64,000 bases of DNA from Iodobacter ciconiae (lineage in GTDB: Bacteria > Pseudomonadota > Gammaproteobacteria > Burkholderiales > Chitinibacteraceae). Made by a program: the position numbers and the translations under genes. Numbering within the stretch: the stretch's first letter is position 1; each line of letters starts with the position of its first letter. Where the stretch lies: NCBI RefSeq assembly GCF_003952345.1, contig NZ_CP034433.1:3782001-3846000 (forward strand), read 5' to 3'. This document shows positions 43,067 through 53,637 of this stretch, in pieces. The notes under the pieces are model-generated. The model saw only the letters and a program-made list of their open reading frames with translations, had not been told where the DNA came from and did no database searches.

Positions 43067-44860
43067 ATGACGACATCTTTTGATTTTAATCGTGCGCCGT
43101 TTAATAGCCTGAATACGGCCGAGTGTGATCGCATCACTGCCGCTCTGGATGTGGCTTATTACTCTGCGGGATCCGTGATTCAGCAGGAGGGCGAGGTGGT
43201 GGATGCCTTACTGGTGGTGATGAAAGGGCTGGTCAGGGAGGCGGGCGAGGCTAGTTTTTATGGCTGTTTTGATGTGCTCGATAGTAAATCGCTACTCAAT
43301 GGTAAGGCTTGCTGCACTTTGCATGCGCATGAAGACACGCTGCTTTGGTATATCCGCCGTGATGTCGTGATGAAAGTGAGCGATGGTAATAGCCAGTTTG
43401 CGGCATTTTTTTATGCTGATGTGGCGCGTAAACTGGCAGCGCTGGGCCGCCCGGTGCAAGAGCTGCAGCCAAGGGTGGGTGATGCGGTATTGCATATGCC
43501 TTGCTGGCTGGCAGAAAGCGCCACAGTGATGGATGCGGCGCGGCTTATGAAACGCGCGCACAGCCGTGCGGTGCTGGTACGGGAAACTTCGGGCATGGGG
43601 ATTTTTACTCAGAGTGATTTACGCAATGTGGTGGTAGATGGGCTGGATGCAAATTGTGAGGCGATTTACCGCCATCTAAAGCGCCCGCTTATTTGTGTAA
43701 AATGTGATGACGATTTACACCATGCCATGTTGCTGATGATGCGTCATTCGGTGCAAAGGCTGATTGTGCTGGAGGGTGACGAGGTTTGCGGCGTGCTGGA
43801 GCAGGTCGAGCTGATGTCGGCCTTTTTTAATAACACAAATAATCCCCGTGGCATTACCGCGCAAATTGGCCGTGCCAATTGTCCTGATGAGCTTATGGCG
43901 GCGGTCAAAAGCACCCAGCAATTAATACGTACACTGCATAGTAATGGCATGAAAATTACTCTGCTGGCCGAGCTGGTGGGTGAGATTCGTCAGCGTTTAT
44001 TCAGCAGGTTGTTTACGCTACTGGCCCCGCCGGAGATGTTGCAGCATGTGTGTCTGCTGGTTTTAGGCTCGGAAGGGCGTGGCGAGCAGATATTAAATAC
44101 CGATCAGGATAATGCGCTGATTATTGAAGACGGCTATCAGCACCCGGATTTAGAGCGCGTCTGTGAGCAATTTAATCAACAGCTCATTACCTTTGGCTAT
44201 CCGCCCTGCCCCGGTCTGGTCATGGTTTCTAATCCACAATGGCGGCAAAGTGTGACGGGCTATAAGCGGCAGATGAATATCTGGAGCAGCAGTGCCAGCA
44301 GTGAAAACGTCATGCAAATGGCGATCTGGCTGGATGCACGACCTGTTTGCGGGCAGGTGGCTTTGTTTGAGGGTCTGCGCCATTATTTGCAGCAGGATTT
44401 AGGCGATAACGCCGCGTTTTTATCCCGTTTTGCGCTTCCGGTGGAGCAATTTGCCCCGCCAATTAATCTGTTTTCCAGGCTGATTGCGACTTCCGGGCCG
44501 GATAAGCACGCGCTCGATATCAAAAAAGGTGGCATTTTTCCTGTGGTACATGGCCTGCGCAGCCTTGGGCTGGAATATGGAGTGGACGATTGCAATAGTT
44601 ATCAGCGTATCCAGCGCTTAAGTGAGATGGGGCATCTAAGCGAGGGCTTTGGCCTTGATCTGGCTGAATCTCTTGCGTTTTTACAAGGCTTGCAACTTAA
44701 AGCCGGGCTAGTGAATCAGGCGATGGATAAGCCGGTTGATCATCTGATTGATCCGGCTGCTTTAACCACGCTGGAGCGTGAGCTACTGAAAGACACACTC
44801 TTGGTCGTCAGGCAATTTCGCCAGCTGATCAGCCACCATTTTAAGCTGGGTATGTTGTGA
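43067..44860 (+). CDS. cNMP-binding / CBS / DUF294 nucleotidyltransferase-like protein
   Basis: About 597 residues from the ATG at 43067 (GGGGGA in front). It has an N-terminal cyclic-nucleotide-binding fold (about 10-130) and two CBS domains (about 150-275). A DUF294 nucleotidyltransferase-like domain follows with 'GSEGRGEQ' near 343, then 'DQDNALI', and a C-terminal DUF294_C helical domain (about 455-595). Relatives resemble GlnD-type uridylyltransferases and often sit next to a DnaQ-like exonuclease, as here. They have been linked to acetyl-CoA synthetase or nucleotide signalling; function is not firmly known. Confidence 0.88.
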   Translation: MTTSFDFNRAPFNSLNTAECDRITAALDVAYYSAGSVIQQEGEVVDALLVVMKGLVREAGEASFYGCFDVLDSKSLLNGKACCTLHAHEDTLLWYIRRDVVMKVSDGNSQFAAFFYADVARKLAALGRPVQELQPRVGDAVLHMPCWLAESATVMDAARLMKRAHSRAVLVRETSGMGIFTQSDLRNVVVDGLDANCEAIYRHLKRPLICVKCDDDLHHAMLLMMRHSVQRLIVLEGDEVCGVLEQVELMSAFFNNTNNPRGITAQIGRANCPDELMAAVKSTQQLIRTLHSNGMKITLLAELVGEIRQRLFSRLFTLLAPPEMLQHVCLLVLGSEGRGEQILNTDQDNALIIEDGYQHPDLERVCEQFNQQLITFGYPPCPGLVMVSNPQWRQSVTGYKRQMNIWSSSASSENVMQMAIWLDARPVCGQVALFEGLRHYLQQDLGDNAAFLSRFALPVEQFAPPINLFSRLIATSGPDKHALDIKKGGIFPVVHGLRSLGLEYGVDDCNSYQRIQRLSEMGHLSEGFGLDLAESLAFLQGLQLKAGLVNQAMDKPVDHLIDPAALTTLERELLKDTLLVVRQFRQLISHHFKLGML

Positions 44861-45480
44861 GCTGGAGTTATTGGCATCGCTGGCGCAGATCGCGCAGCCT
44901 GGCTTTGGCAAATCCTCAGTTTGCATACCTATGGGATGAGCCTTGCACTGATGAATATGTAAGCCTTGATTGTGAAATGAGCTGCCTCGACCCAAAGCAG
45001 GCGGAGATCTTAAGCATTGCCGCGATCAGAATTAAAGGCGCGCGGATTATTGTTTCAGAGCATCTTAAATTACTGGTGAAACCCGCAGGGCAGATCGATC
45101 CGGCCAGTATTGCAGTACATGGCCTGCGTGCGCAGGATGTGCAAAATGGTATGGCAATAGAGACAGCGCTGGCCGAGCTGCTGCACTTTATCGGGCCACG
45201 GCCTTTGGTGGGCTATTACTTGGAGTTTGACCTGGCGGTGCTTAACCGCCTGCTAAAACCGTTGCTGGGCGTGGCTTTGCCCAATGCAGCGATTGAGGTT
45301 TCGGCGCTGTTTTATGATCAAATGGTGACAGCACATCGCCCCGATGTGGATTTAAGTCTGAGCCATATTCTGCAAACACTGAATCTGCCGGATTTGCCCC
45401 GGCATGATCCGCTGAACGATGCACTTCTGGCTGCGATGGTGTTTTTAAAGCTGCGCTGCCAGCCCTCTCTCATACCTTAA
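44857..45480 (+). CDS. DnaQ-like 3'-5' exonuclease (DEDD family)
   Basis: This 207-residue protein starts with GTG at 44857, overlapping the previous stop by four bases. The DEDD motifs are visible: 'VSLDCEMSCLDP' (Asp-x-Glu, near 35-46), 'VGYYLEFDLAVLNRL' (near 117-131) and 'HDPLNDALLAAM' (His-x4-Asp, near 187-198). The protein resembles the epsilon proofreading subunit but is a stand-alone enzyme. It is translationally coupled to the DUF294 protein, a recurring pair. Its 3' end overlaps the convergent methyltransferase gene by 36 bases. Confidence 0.87.
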   Translation: MSWSYWHRWRRSRSLALANPQFAYLWDEPCTDEYVSLDCEMSCLDPKQAEILSIAAIRIKGARIIVSEHLKLLVKPAGQIDPASIAVHGLRAQDVQNGMAIETALAELLHFIGPRPLVGYYLEFDLAVLNRLLKPLLGVALPNAAIEVSALFYDQMVTAHRPDVDLSLSHILQTLNLPDLPRHDPLNDALLAAMVFLKLRCQPSLIP

Positions 45481-46128
45481 TAGCCTGCCTTTATAAGCAC
45501 GGCCGTCATGCAGGGGCGTGTTGATCAGTGTTTCACGTAGGCTAAATCCATGCCCTGCCATCTGCCGGTTAAAGGCGCTTCGATTACCCCGGTTGGGATC
45601 AATAATCAGCACTTCGGCATGGGCGGCGGAATGGCGGCTGATAAAAGCAGAGAGTGCGACGGGTTGGTTACGCTCATACAGCACATCGCTGCCGATGATT
45701 AGATCAAACTGGCCCAGCCCGGTATTGGTTCGCTCCCAGTTGCCGGTACTGTATTTCAGCCCGGGCAGGGTATTGAGCTGCAAGTTTGCTTTAAGAAAGG
45801 TTTCGGTCAGGGGGTGACAATCACTGGCGGTGATATTGCCATTTCTTCGGTGCACGACCATGCTTGCCAGTGCCAGCCCGCAGCCAATTTCTAAAATTCG
45901 CCGTTCGCCTAAAACATAAACCTGCATTAAATCAGCCAGCTTTTGTGCCGATGGCCATATTTGCCCGAACAGCGGCCAGCAAGCGGGCGAGATACCGGCA
46001 TTTTCTGCTTCGCCCAGGGGATCAAAGTATTGTTGAATATCGAGCAGCGAGCGGATGTTTAAATCCAGACCGCCAGCAACGGCGACCTCCTGAGTTTTGA
46101 TCTGGTAGCCAAGCGGAGTATGGGGCAT
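45445..46128 (-). CDS. SAM-dependent methyltransferase, METTL21/calmodulin-lysine MTase-like
   Basis: About 227 residues from the ATG at 46128 (MPHTPLGYQIKTQEV). 'CWPLFGQIWPSAQKLADLM' precedes the SAM motif 'ILEIGCGLALASMV' (about 77-90). The acidic motif 'ITASDCHP' and the post-motif 'IIGSDVLYE' follow. This matches the methyltransf_16 family of protein-lysine methyltransferases (ETFBKMT-like in bacteria). The substrate is unknown. A start at 46200 would add 24 residues without family features. Confidence 0.8.
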   Translation of the reverse strand: MPHTPLGYQIKTQEVAVAGGLDLNIRSLLDIQQYFDPLGEAENAGISPACWPLFGQIWPSAQKLADLMQVYVLGERRILEIGCGLALASMVVHRRNGNITASDCHPLTETFLKANLQLNTLPGLKYSTGNWERTNTGLGQFDLIIGSDVLYERNQPVALSAFISRHSAAHAEVLIIDPNRGNRSAFNRQMAGHGFSLRETLINTPLHDGRAYKGRLLRYERGLAAQL

Positions 46129-46521
46129 GAAAGCCTTGTGTAGATGCGGCGTAGGATACTTTTCGAACCGACGCAACGCTTCCTTAGAAGGGCTTTGCAA
46201 GAAAGATTAGAATTCGGCGGGGCAGAAGTTAGAAGGGCATTGATGCTAACACTCATTTTATGAAGAGGGGCGTTTTCTTGCTAAAAGGGTATTAGGGACA
46301 AGATGCGGTGGCTGGATATGTTTGCATTGTCCGTATCATATTGTATTCATTGTTTTTTTTGGCTAGTTGTTATATGAGAAGAAAGGCTTGTTTGGGAAGA
46401 GGTTTTTTGTGTTTTTTTCTTCACTTTTTAACCCGCTTTATATGGAAATACTTACACAGGCAGGTTTAAATAGGGCTATCCTTACACATCAATTCTTCCT
46501 TTTTTATTAAAGGTGACATTC
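46129..46521 (+). other. Divergent promoter region methyltransferase / chemoreceptor
   Basis: About 390 AT-rich bases without a gene. I looked for a flagellar sigma-28 box before the chemoreceptor and found no convincing one. Confidence 0.4.
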
Positions 46522-48549
46522 ATGAAAAAGCTTGGTTTTCGAGCAAAAATAATGCTAACGGTGCTGGGCTCTTTGCTTGTCATTTTAGGATTGATGTTGT
46601 CTGTGCTGGCCTGGAATACGCGCCAGGAAATGAGCGCCGAAGCATTTGTCAGTGCAGAAAATATGGCGAAATACTATGCGCAATTTGCAAAAAATGTACT
46701 GGAAAAACCGCTGGGGCCGCTATACACCCTCGTGAGTGATCTGGAAAACAGCAAGCAGCATGGCGTATTGCAACGTAACCAGATTAATAGCCTGTTGTTG
46801 CAAGCATTAAAAGACAATGATGATATTTATGATTTATGGCTGATTTATGAGCACGGTAAATTTGATGGTAAAGATGCTGAATTTACCAAGGATAAAACGG
46901 CCTATCCCTCAGGAGCCTATGCGCCATGGGCTTTGCGTAAGGGCGATAAAGTAGAGTTGATCGAGTATGCCTATGATCCGGGGATGGATGAGGCCGAAAT
47001 CAGTAAATGGGAAGAGTCTTATTATGGCGGGGCTTATTACACGGCACCTAAAGCGTCCGGTAAACAATCGGTAATTGAGCCTTATGTTGATAGTGATACC
47101 AAAGTCTTAATGATGTCGTTTGCCTTGCCTATTCAGCATCAGGGCCAGTTTTTGGGGGTGGCGGGCAGTGATATTCCTATGGGTGATCTGCAATCCACAC
47201 TGAGCCATGTCAAAGTATTTGAAAGTGGATTTATCAGTCTGGTTAGTGCTGCCGGTATTTATGGCAGTCATCCTGATTCTGAGCTTTTGGCCAAGCCTGT
47301 GGATAGCCATGTCATACCTGCAAGTGTCCTGGCTGAAATACAGAATGGTAAATCTTTGCATATCGAAAATGGTGGATTTATCCGTTTTCTTATGCCGGTT
47401 CAAATGGGAAAAACCGGTACCGTCTGGAGTTTGGTGATTAATGTGCCCGTGGCAGAATTCTATGCACGCTCTGACCGATTGCTGCGTATGTCTCTTTTAA
47501 TTGGCGGGCTGGGTTTATTTATATTATCGATTATTTTATCAGCCACATTGAGTTATTTGACCCGGCCGATTTTGCGATTAAATCTGGCCATGATGCAATT
47601 GTCGGAAGGAGATGCTGATTTAAGCTCTCGTCTGGAGGTAAGTAGTGGTGATGAAATAGGCCGTACTTCGCAGGCATTTAATTTATTTGTAGCGTCTTTA
47701 GCCAAAATGATAGAGATGGTTAAGCTGCAGGTAAAAGAGCTCAATGCTCAAATTGCCCAGCTTGCGGTGCATACCGATACTGTAGCCAAGGGCTCGTCAA
47801 CCCAGGCAAAGGCTGCGGAGCAAACGGCGAGTGCCATTGAAGCTGTTTCGGTGGGAATTAGCTCGATTGCGGAAAACGCTCATGTGGCAGAAAACATGAG
47901 TGGTGAAGCAGAAAAAAATGCACGGGAAGCCGAGCTGGGTGTGCGGGCAACATCCGGGGAAATCGCAAAAATTGAAGCGGTAGTGAAAGCGCAGTCTGTG
48001 CTAATGAACGGTTTAAGAGCTCGCTCCACAGAGATTTCAAATGTGATAAATGTGATTCGCGGCGTGGCAGATCAGACCAATCTGCTTGCTTTAAATGCAG
48101 CCATTGAAGCGGCCAGAGCGGGCGAGCAGGGGCGAGGCTTTGCGGTAGTGGCTGATGAAGTCAGAAAGCTTGCTGAGAACACTAGCAATGCCACTTTGGA
48201 TATCGGCAAAATGATCACACTGATTCAGGATGAAACCATGCAGGCAGCACAGGGTATGGAGCTGGCTTTACAGCAGGTGACAGAAGGTGTTCAGTTATCC
48301 AGAGAAGCGGCTAATCAAATTGCGGAAATTACGGCGGGCACAAATAAAATGTCCGAAAGTGTGCATTACATCGCTAAAACAACAGCTCAGCAATCTAAAG
48401 CAACCGGGGAGATCTCGCTCAATATCGAGCAGATCAATACCATGGTTCATGATAATAACCAGGCCTTGCAACAGGTGCGTGATGCCGCCAGAAACTTAAG
48501 TGATCTTTCTTCTGATTTACAAAAAGTGGTAGACCGGTTTAAAGTTTGA
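46522..48549 (+). CDS. Methyl-accepting chemotaxis protein with periplasmic dCache-type sensor
   Basis: About 675 residues from the ATG at 46522, which has AAAGGTG in front. It has a first membrane helix (about 9-31) and a periplasmic double-Cache-like domain (about 35-315) with '[21 protein letters not shown]' and 'MSFALPI'. A second helix (about 320-345) leads to HAMP and a cytoplasmic hairpin whose tip '[20 protein letters not shown]' is the CheA/CheW contact. It should be a chemoreceptor for small organic ligands. No CheB/CheR pentapeptide is at the end. Monocistronic. Confidence 0.93.
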   Translation: MKKLGFRAKIMLTVLGSLLVILGLMLSVLAWNTRQEMSAEAFVSAENMAKYYAQFAKNVLEKPLGPLYTLVSDLENSKQHGVLQRNQINSLLLQALKDNDDIYDLWLIYEHGKFDGKDAEFTKDKTAYPSGAYAPWALRKGDKVELIEYAYDPGMDEAEISKWEESYYGGAYYTAPKASGKQSVIEPYVDSDTKVLMMSFALPIQHQGQFLGVAGSDIPMGDLQSTLSHVKVFESGFISLVSAAGIYGSHPDSELLAKPVDSHVIPASVLAEIQNGKSLHIENGGFIRFLMPVQMGKTGTVWSLVINVPVAEFYARSDRLLRMSLLIGGLGLFILSIILSATLSYLTRPILRLNLAMMQLSEGDADLSSRLEVSSGDEIGRTSQAFNLFVASLAKMIEMVKLQVKELNAQIAQLAVHTDTVAKGSSTQAKAAEQTASAIEAVSVGISSIAENAHVAENMSGEAEKNAREAELGVRATSGEIAKIEAVVKAQSVLMNGLRARSTEISNVINVIRGVADQTNLLALNAAIEAARAGEQGRGFAVVADEVRKLAENTSNATLDIGKMITLIQDETMQAAQGMELALQQVTEGVQLSREAANQIAEITAGTNKMSESVHYIAKTTAQQSKATGEISLNIEQINTMVHDNNQALQQVRDAARNLSDLSSDLQKVVDRFKV

Positions 48550-48728
48550 GTACCCCTGTTCATCGCTCGCTTTATAAAAAGAGCATAAATAGGCTGCAGG
48601 TGCATGTATCATAAATACTTCATTGAGAAAAGTTATGCTGAAGATGCACTTTGTTGATTGGACAGATTCTGATTTTTTGCTCTAGAATGCAGCGGGGTTT
48701 ATTTTTATAAAATATTAGGAGCATCAGC

Positions 48729-49334
48729 ATGGCCGTACTCGTTGGTAAAAGCGCACCAGATTTCACCGCAGCAGCCGTTCTCGGTAATGGCGAGATCGTA
48801 GATAGCTACAACTTTAAGGCAGCAACCGCTGGTAAGTACGCCGTGGTGTTCTTCTATCCACTCGATTTCACTTTTGTTTGCCCATCCGAGCTGATCGCAT
48901 TTGATCACCGTCTTGCAGAGTTCAAAGCCCGCAATGTGGAAGTTATCGGTGTGTCGATCGACAGCCAGTTTACTCACGCTGCATGGCGTAATACTCCGGT
49001 AGAAAAAGGCGGTATTGGCCAGGTTGGTTATACCCTGGTGGCGGATATCAAGCATGAAATTTGCCAGGCTTTTGATGTAGAGCTCGCTGGTGCTGGCGTT
49101 GCATTACGCGGCTCTTTTCTGATCGACAAATCCGGTGTTGTTCAGCATCAGGTGGTTAATAACCTGCCGCTGGGGCGTGATATCAGCGAAATGCTGCGCG
49201 TTGTAGACGCACTGCAATTTACTGAAGAGCACGGTGAAGTTTGCCCGGCTGGCTGGAACAAGGGCAAATCAGGCATGAAGGCAGATGCTGCCGGTGTTGC
49301 AGATTATCTGGCTAAAAACGCTAAAGATCTGTAA
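48729..49334 (+). CDS. Typical 2-Cys peroxiredoxin (AhpC/Prx1 type)
   Basis: This 201-residue protein has peroxidatic C51 in 'DFTFVCPSE' and resolving C172 in 'GEVCPAGW', so it reduces hydrogen and organic peroxides through an intersubunit disulfide. AGGAG precedes the ATG. No ahpF reductase gene follows, so it probably relies on thioredoxin. A terminator follows directly. Confidence 0.94.
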   Translation: MAVLVGKSAPDFTAAAVLGNGEIVDSYNFKAATAGKYAVVFFYPLDFTFVCPSELIAFDHRLAEFKARNVEVIGVSIDSQFTHAAWRNTPVEKGGIGQVGYTLVADIKHEICQAFDVELAGAGVALRGSFLIDKSGVVQHQVVNNLPLGRDISEMLRVVDALQFTEEHGEVCPAGWNKGKSGMKADAAGVADYLAKNAKDL

Positions 49335-49362
49335 TTGTTTTAATGCTTTGATTTAAAACGAT

Positions 49363-49400
49363 AAAAGCCCACGCGAAGTTCGGTCAGCGGGGGCTTTTTT
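49363..49400 (+). terminator. Terminator after peroxiredoxin gene
   Basis: AAAAGCCC pairs with GGGCTTTT across a partly paired loop, followed by T residues. It lies between convergent genes. Confidence 0.7.
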
Positions 49401-49408
49401 GTGATTGA

Positions 49409-50536
49409 TTACGGCTTTGTGGTCATGATTTCCAGGCGCTGTGCTACATCCCTGACCGAGCTGGCTTGCTGCTCTGAAGCATTGGAAATTTCACTGATTA
49501 AATTACGCATCGCACCTACATCCTGAACGATGCGGACCAGGGCTTTTTCTGCACTGATTGCTTTTTCTTCACCAGCGCTGACATCTTTTTCTCCCGAATT
49601 CATTGTGCCGACTGCGTGTTCGATCTCTACCTGAATAGAGCGGATCAGCTCGCTAATCTCGGCTGTCGCTTTGGCGGTGCGCTCTGATAATTTACGCACT
49701 TCATCGGCGACCACAGCAAAGCCTCTGCCGGTATCGCCCGCGCGTGCGGCCTCAATGGCGGCATTGAGCGCCAGCAAGTTGGTTTGATCAGCAATATCTT
49801 TAATAACGCCCACAATGACGCCAATTTTATCGGATTGAGTATTGAGCTGGCTGATCACTCCCGCCGTGGTATGAACTAACTCGGCTACATCTCTCATGCC
49901 GCGAACGGCCCCTTCTACAACAGTTTGACCTTCTTTGGCACTTTCAAAAGCGCTATTACCCCGGTTGCTGGCCTCGGCGGTGGTATGCGCAACTTCATCG
50001 ATGCTGGTACTGACTTCTTCCATGGTGGAGGCAATATAGGACACCTGCTCATGCAGCTCATTGGCTTGGCTAGCTACTTTATTCTGTAATTCTTCGTGTT
50101 CTATTTTGCTGGTGATATCTTCCCAGCAGGCCAGATAGCATTTAACTTTACTTGGGTCAGCTGTGTCCCAGATGGGATAAGCCTTGGTGCGCAAAGTGAT
50201 GCTGCCCAGGGGAATATCAGCAACATGGGTGGCATTTTTGGCACCGCTGCCCAGTTGTTGCAAAATGCGGCGAATGCGTTCCGGATTCTGGTGAAAGCGA
50301 TGGATAGAGCCCCCTTGTGCTGCAGACGGATCTGCTCCGCGTAAAGCGTGCATCATTTCCTGGCGGTATTTTTCAAAAGTATTTTTAGCGGTTTGATTCA
50401 CATAAAACACATTGTTTTCATGGCTGGTATCACAGAGCAGGACCATATTATCTACATGATCAAGAATTGCTTTCATCGTATCAAGTTGGGAATCTGTTGT
50501 ATTTTTTGTTTCTGTTTTCTGAGTAAAGCCGAACAT
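49409..50536 (-). CDS. Cytoplasmic PAS-domain chemoreceptor (MCP)
   Basis: This 375-residue protein has no membrane helix. An N-terminal PAS-like region (about 18-150: '[22 protein letters not shown]', '[10 protein letters not shown]') is joined to a short MCP signalling domain with the tip '[19 protein letters not shown]'. It should be a soluble energy- or redox-type receptor signalling to CheA. The first Cys in 'VLLCDTS' and the one in 'CYLACWED' could be sensory. No flagellar promoter box is convincing upstream. Confidence 0.9.
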   Translation of the reverse strand: MFGFTQKTETKNTTDSQLDTMKAILDHVDNMVLLCDTSHENNVFYVNQTAKNTFEKYRQEMMHALRGADPSAAQGGSIHRFHQNPERIRRILQQLGSGAKNATHVADIPLGSITLRTKAYPIWDTADPSKVKCYLACWEDITSKIEHEELQNKVASQANELHEQVSYIASTMEEVSTSIDEVAHTTAEASNRGNSAFESAKEGQTVVEGAVRGMRDVAELVHTTAGVISQLNTQSDKIGVIVGVIKDIADQTNLLALNAAIEAARAGDTGRGFAVVADEVRKLSERTAKATAEISELIRSIQVEIEHAVGTMNSGEKDVSAGEEKAISAEKALVRIVQDVGAMRNLISEISNASEQQASSVRDVAQRLEIMTTKP

Positions 50537-50740
50537 AAGATGATCCCCTGAAATCGCCGATTAAAAGCAGTTGCCCCTTATCTTTATAGAGTGGTTTCGA
50601 TTAAAATCAATTAATAAAAGCTAAATATGTCCAGCGATTTATATATTGCCGGTTTATTTTTTAAATCGGGCCTGTTGCAAAAGGCGGGGCAATCGGCCCG
50701 ATTGGTGAGGCTATGGCAATTAACTATATTAGTGTTGTAT

Positions 50741-51778
50741 TTAATTGGCTGGATTAGGGCTTTGTTTATGAATTGCTTCAATCGCTGCGTCTAATTCCGG
50801 CGTAATCACTATAGTTAGGCTGGCAATGTTTTCTTTGAGCTGGGCCATGGTGGTGGCACCAATAATATTGCTGGCTACATACCAGCGGCTACTCACCCAA
50901 GCCAGCGCCATCTGTGCAGGTGATAAACCATGATCGCGGGCAAGTTTTACATAGGCTTTTATGGCATCTGGTACCGCTGGTTTTAAATAGCGTGCGCCAA
51001 AATTGCTAAAGCGAGTCATCCGGCCCGATGCTTGCGGGTTATCCAAATATTTTCCAGAAAGTAACCCGAATGCCAGTGGGCTATAAGCCAACAGGCCCAC
51101 ATCCTCGCGATGGCAGGTTTCTACCAGGCCGTTTTCAAACTGGCGATTAATTAAGTTAAATACATTCTGAATAGTGGCAATACGTGGCAGCGATTGGGTT
51201 TTTGCCACGTGGCAGGCTTCCATTACGCCCCAGGGGGTTTCATTGGATAGCCCGATATGGCGCACTTTACCGGCTTGAACAAGTTCATTGAGTGCCGAAA
51301 GCTGCTCGGCAAAGCCGGGCGTATGCACTGGCTCCTGATTTGGGTCGTAATAGCTTTGCCCAAACATTGGCACATGGCGGGCAGGCCAGTGTAATTGGTA
51401 AAGATCGATATAGTCGGTTTGCAGGCGCTTTAAGCTTTCATTGCAAGCTGCGTGGATTTGTTCTCGATTTAATTGTGGCCCGCCACGTATCCAGTCCATC
51501 CCCCGGTTGGGGCCGGAAATCTTGCTGGCCAGAATAATTTTGTCGCGGCTTTGCTTTGCTAGCCAGCTGCCTACATAGTTTTCGGTTAAGCCCTGAGTCG
51601 TCGCGCTGCCCGGCACCGGATACATTTCAGCGGTATCAATAAAGTTGATACCCGATCCGATTGCGTAATCCAGCTGTGCATGTGCATCGGCTTCGCTGTT
51701 TTGTTCGCCAAAAGTCATTGTGCCAAGGCAGAGGGTAGAGATATTTAAATCGGTTTTGGGCAGAAGATGGTATTTCAT
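50741..51778 (-). CDS. tas: NADP(H)-dependent aldo-keto reductase Tas
   Basis: This 345-residue TIM-barrel protein has the AKR signature: 'GINFIDTAEMYP' (catalytic Asp and Tyr near 48 and 53), 'KIILASKISGP' (Lys near 86) and 'YIDLYQLHWP' (His near 130). E. coli Tas has 346 residues and the same 'LCLGTMTFGEQN' start. It reduces aldehydes and ketones in the cytoplasm; the physiological substrate is not known. Confidence 0.92.
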   Translation of the reverse strand: MKYHLLPKTDLNISTLCLGTMTFGEQNSEADAHAQLDYAIGSGINFIDTAEMYPVPGSATTQGLTENYVGSWLAKQSRDKIILASKISGPNRGMDWIRGGPQLNREQIHAACNESLKRLQTDYIDLYQLHWPARHVPMFGQSYYDPNQEPVHTPGFAEQLSALNELVQAGKVRHIGLSNETPWGVMEACHVAKTQSLPRIATIQNVFNLINRQFENGLVETCHREDVGLLAYSPLAFGLLSGKYLDNPQASGRMTRFSNFGARYLKPAVPDAIKAYVKLARDHGLSPAQMALAWVSSRWYVASNIIGATTMAQLKENIASLTIVITPELDAAIEAIHKQSPNPAN

Positions 51779-51915
51779 AGGGAGTCTCTGTTTTGAATAT
51801 TTGTGGCACTGCGCGCTACGCTTGGTGTGTAACTAAATGCCGTTGCACATCAGGCTTCGAGCACACCTTAAGGGATTGTTTGTCAATGAAAACAATTTTA
51901 TTGGCGTATATGGGA

Positions 51916-51960
51916 TGAAACCCGCCATTTTGTAGGCATGCTACAAAATGGCGGGTTTCA
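51916..51960. repeat. Perfect 20-bp inverted repeat with 5-base loop
   Basis: A 20-base stem starting TGAAACCCGCC (51916-51935) is followed by GCATG and its exact complement (51941-51960). It lies between the TraB/GumN gene (ending at 52009) and the tas start. It is most simply the terminator of the TraB/GumN gene, although no T run follows. Confidence 0.8.
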
Positions 51961-52008
51961 CTCGCCCTGTGATAACTCAATATGCTCAGATGTGTGCTTA
52001 AAAACTGA

Positions 52009-52923
52009 TTATTTCACAGGGCTGACGCGGTAGCCTTGCTCGCGCAGGCTCTGGATCAGGCCGGTTTTACCGGGCAGATGCAGGGCGCCTACGGCAATAA
52101 AGGCATTGCCTTCTTTTAGCTTGTCGCTAAGGCGTTCGGCCATGCGTGGATTACGTGCTTCCAGTAATTGATTGCGCCACTGGCTGAGCCAGGCTTGATC
52201 GGCCATTTTAAAATCGTCTTGCGCCGCATATTCGGCAAGGCCGCTGATATCTTGTTTGAGGTATAAATCCAGAATATTCTGGTAGCTTTTTTCAAATTCG
52301 GCTTGTTGATCCAGTACGGCATAAAGCAGCTCGATTTGCCTGTTTTGTGGAATCGTTTCAAAAATACTCAGCTGCTCATCCAGCGTTTCCAGGCCGGAAT
52401 AATCTTTTTGCCCTTCAATGGCCATTTTGGCAAATAAGAGATCAAGCGGTATCTGCCCTGGCTGGCGTACCGGCGTCATTACCAGCATGGCGGCGGCCCA
52501 GGGTTTGAGCTTTGCGGTAGCGACTTCCGGATAGCCGCGTGCTTCTAAAGCTGGCAAAAGTTTCTGGTAATGATCTTCATCAATCATTTGTGCCAGTGAT
52601 GGCTCCGGGGTCAGCATGCGCTTGCCCATTTCCATCATCATGCCGAAATCGAGACGAATTTCGGTGATTACTTTTTTTGCATTAGCAAAAGCCGCTTCGG
52701 TTTTAGGGCTAAGCTGGGTCACGCGCGGGTCTCCCACATGGGCTGTGCCGTATAGCCAGGAAGCAGGCATGCCCTTTTTTTCGATTTTCCACAGCAGGCT
52801 ATTGTTTGTTTCTACTTGATTGCTGGCTGAAACCGCTTTGCTGACGGCAGCGTGGGAGAGGGGGGCAAGCAGGGTTGAAGCGATGGTGATGGCAATAATC
52901 AGAGGGCGAAATCGAGCAAGCAT
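52009..52923 (-). CDS. TraB/GumN-family protein, exported
   Basis: About 304 residues from the ATG at 52923 (GGAG upstream). It has a signal peptide (about 1-25, ending SHAA). The family motifs are 'WLYGTAHVGDPR' near 57-68 and 'AFIAVGALHLPG' near 272-283, with the paired Gly-His motifs that mark the TIKI/TraB/EreA-like fold. Members are putative metalloproteases or hydrolases, and the role in this bacterium is unknown. An alternative start lies five codons upstream. Confidence 0.88.
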   Translation of the reverse strand: MLARFRPLIIAITIASTLLAPLSHAAVSKAVSASNQVETNNSLLWKIEKKGMPASWLYGTAHVGDPRVTQLSPKTEAAFANAKKVITEIRLDFGMMMEMGKRMLTPEPSLAQMIDEDHYQKLLPALEARGYPEVATAKLKPWAAAMLVMTPVRQPGQIPLDLLFAKMAIEGQKDYSGLETLDEQLSIFETIPQNRQIELLYAVLDQQAEFEKSYQNILDLYLKQDISGLAEYAAQDDFKMADQAWLSQWRNQLLEARNPRMAERLSDKLKEGNAFIAVGALHLPGKTGLIQSLREQGYRVSPVK

Positions 52924-53109
52924 CCAAGTCTCCAGCAATTTTTATGTTTGGATCGCCAGTATAAAGCCAAGCAGGGGCGGATGCTTTAGCTAAGCGTGGA
53001 GTTATTTGATTTCTTTAACTAAAAATGACAACTAGCTATTGGTTTGGAAGGATTGCTTACCTTTGCATTGCCTGTTTTCTGCATTTTAGTTATGTTTATT
53101 TTTTGTAAG

Positions 53110-53637
53110 TTAACCAATCCCAATTAATGTTTTTACTGCATCCATATATTGATCGGCATGGCTGCGTGCTTTATTGGATTGGCGCAAGGCCATATTCCAG
53201 CGGGCAATGGTTAATTTGCAATTATTTGTATTACATTGTTTTATTTCTTCAATTAATGATCTGGCCATAATACCCAAGCAGCATTGGGCGCTTTCTGCCA
53301 TTAGTTTTTTTGCTTGCTCAAGTAAAAGGGGATCGATATTGAGCGCTCGGCTTGATTGCGGAGCTGCTGGAGCTTGTTTTATGTTGGTATTGATTTTTTC
53401 GGGTAGAGCCTGGTTTTTTAATTGAATAAGGCCAAGGCTGGCTAGTTTATCCAGCTTGGCAGAAAGCTCAAATTCTGCCAGTAGTCCGGCTAATTCACTG
53501 CTGGATTTTGTGCCATCAATTAGGATCAGCAGGCGACGCTGTCTTGCGGATAAGCTGCCACTGCGCTTTGCAATTTCTTTTTGCCCCTGGTTTGTTTTGA
53601 TATAAATGCGATCAAGCAGCTCACTTGAAATTATCAT
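53110..53637 (-). CDS. Conserved-looking cytoplasmic protein of unknown function
   Basis: About 175 residues from the ATG at 53637 (MIISSELLDRIY). The segment 'LSARQRRLLILIDGTKSSSEL' followed by 'LDKLASLGLI' looks like a winged-helix-type domain found in many betaproteobacterial hypothetical proteins. The C-terminal about 75 residues are helical with Cys pairs ('QCCLGIM', 'KQCNTNNCKL'). Function cannot be assigned. Confidence 0.7.
   Translation of the reverse strand: MIISSELLDRIYIKTNQGQKEIAKRSGSLSARQRRLLILIDGTKSSSELAGLLAEFELSAKLDKLASLGLIQLKNQALPEKINTNIKQAPAAPQSSRALNIDPLLLEQAKKLMAESAQCCLGIMARSLIEEIKQCNTNNCKLTIARWNMALRQSNKARSHADQYMDAVKTLIGIG

Noticed and set aside
46129..46521. Flagellar sigma-28 promoter before the chemoreceptor gene
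   Set aside because: No TAAA-N15-GCCGATAA-like pair is present at correct spacing.
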